NCBI GenBank assembly: GCA_025350285.1
Contig: JANXYE010000434.1
Span: 1 to 5,334, forward strand
Origin: Chloroflexota bacterium
GTDB taxonomy: Bacteria; Chloroflexota; Dehalococcoidia; Tepidiformales; Tepidiformaceae
DNA length: 5,334 bases
Reading direction: 5' to 3'
Of the stretch, positions 5,024 through 5,334 are shown piece by piece. The notes under the pieces are model-generated. The model was not told the DNA's origin. It did no database searches and saw nothing but the letters and a program-made list of their open reading frames with translations. Every line of letters starts with the position of its first letter. The stretch's first letter is position 1. A program made the position numbers and the translations under genes.

Positions 5024-5334
5024 TTGCCGAAGCAGCCGAAGTGGCCCAGGAGCGGACCGTCGTTCCGACGGGACCGGTGCTCAGCGCACGCGGCCTGTGC
5101 AAGCGATTCGCCGATGTGGTTGCTGCTGATGCCATCGACATCGATGCGTACGCCGGGGAAATTCTGGCCATCCTGGGGGAGAACGGGGCCGGCAAGTCCA
5201 CGCTGATGAAGATGCTGTACGGGTACTACCACCCGGACGGCGGCGTTCTCAGCATTAGCGGCCACCCGGTTCGGCTTCATTCCCCGGCCGATGCCCGCCA
5301 CCACGGCATCGGCATGGTGTTCCAGAACTTCACC
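5020..5334 (+). CDS. ABC transporter ATP-binding protein, sugar/nucleoside (CUT2/BMP) type, N-terminal part
   Basis: The first 105 codons are present and the frame is open at the window edge. After a 20-residue lead come LSARGLCKRFADVVAADAI and the Walker A loop GENGAGKST (53-61), then MKMLYGYYHPDGG and, at the end, GIGMVFQNFT, with Gln102 in the Q-loop position. The combination 'MKMLyGyy.PdgG...i.G.pv...sp.dA...GIGMV.Q.F' is typical of the double-domain ATPases of ribose/simple sugar (RbsA-like) and nucleoside (YufO/NupA-like) importers, which run to about 500 aa. The GMV-FQ-NF form leans toward the nucleoside/BMP branch, but substrate cannot be decided here. Signature, Walker B and the second ATPase half lie beyond the window. 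It should work at the inner face of the cytoplasmic membrane with permeases and a binding protein encoded downstream. The gene overlaps gntR by 4 bases. Confidence 0.9.
   Translation, partial: MIAEAAEVAQERTVVPTGPVLSARGLCKRFADVVAADAIDIDAYAGEILAILGENGAGKSTLMKMLYGYYHPDGGVLSISGHPVRLHSPADARHHGIGMVFQNFT

Noticed and set aside
1..5334. CRISPR array, tRNA, rRNA or riboswitch
   Set aside because: No spaced direct repeats, cloverleaf-like segment, rRNA-like stretch or recognisable riboswitch core was seen on either strand by eye.

Overview
The window is GC-rich bacterial DNA with an AT-rich island at about 1915-2160. The gene types (a LuxR-type regulator fused to an alpha/beta-hydrolase-like domain, a GyrI-like effector-binding domain, a luciferase-like monooxygenase remnant, an FCD-type GntR regulator and a sugar/nucleoside-type ABC ATPase) suit a soil or environmental high-GC lineage such as Chloroflexota (Thermomicrobia-like) or Actinomycetota. 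This placement is inference; nothing in the window fixes the taxon.

Left third (1-2224), all minus strand, looks like a decaying accessory region. At the edge is the N-terminus of an IS1182-type transposase. Upstream of it (to the right) is an unrecognised two-part protein of 333 aa, whose frame continues past a TAG with coding-like sequence for 52 more codons and stops 9 bases before the transposase ATG. It overlaps by 113 bases a gene with a clear GyrI-like small-molecule-binding domain. The 5' end of that gene runs into the AT-rich island, where coding-like peptides are split by a stop codon and a frame change.

Middle (2225-4345): a plus-strand LuxR-family regulator of about 383 aa carries an alpha/beta-hydrolase-like domain that appears catalytically dead. 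A 120-bp MITE-like element with 11-bp terminal inverted repeats, flanked by CTAG on both sides, sits exactly at its stop codon. On the far side two minus-strand gene remnants point back at the element: a short Cys/Trp-rich C-terminal fragment and the C-terminal tail of a luciferase-like monooxygenase ending at a TAG where the family has Trp. The 200 bp before the next gene hold two related palindromic boxes.

Right end (4346-5334) looks intact: a GntR/FCD transcriptional regulator overlaps by ATGA the start of a CUT2/BMP-type ABC transporter ATPase, which runs off the window. The likely picture is a substrate-responsive regulator heading its own sugar or nucleoside uptake operon, possibly autoregulated through the two boxes.

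The most interesting points are the MITE with a reconstructable empty site at the luxR stop codon, the pseudo-hydrolase/LuxR regulator, and two in-frame TAG codons followed by or replacing family-like sequence. I see no convincing new multi-gene system.
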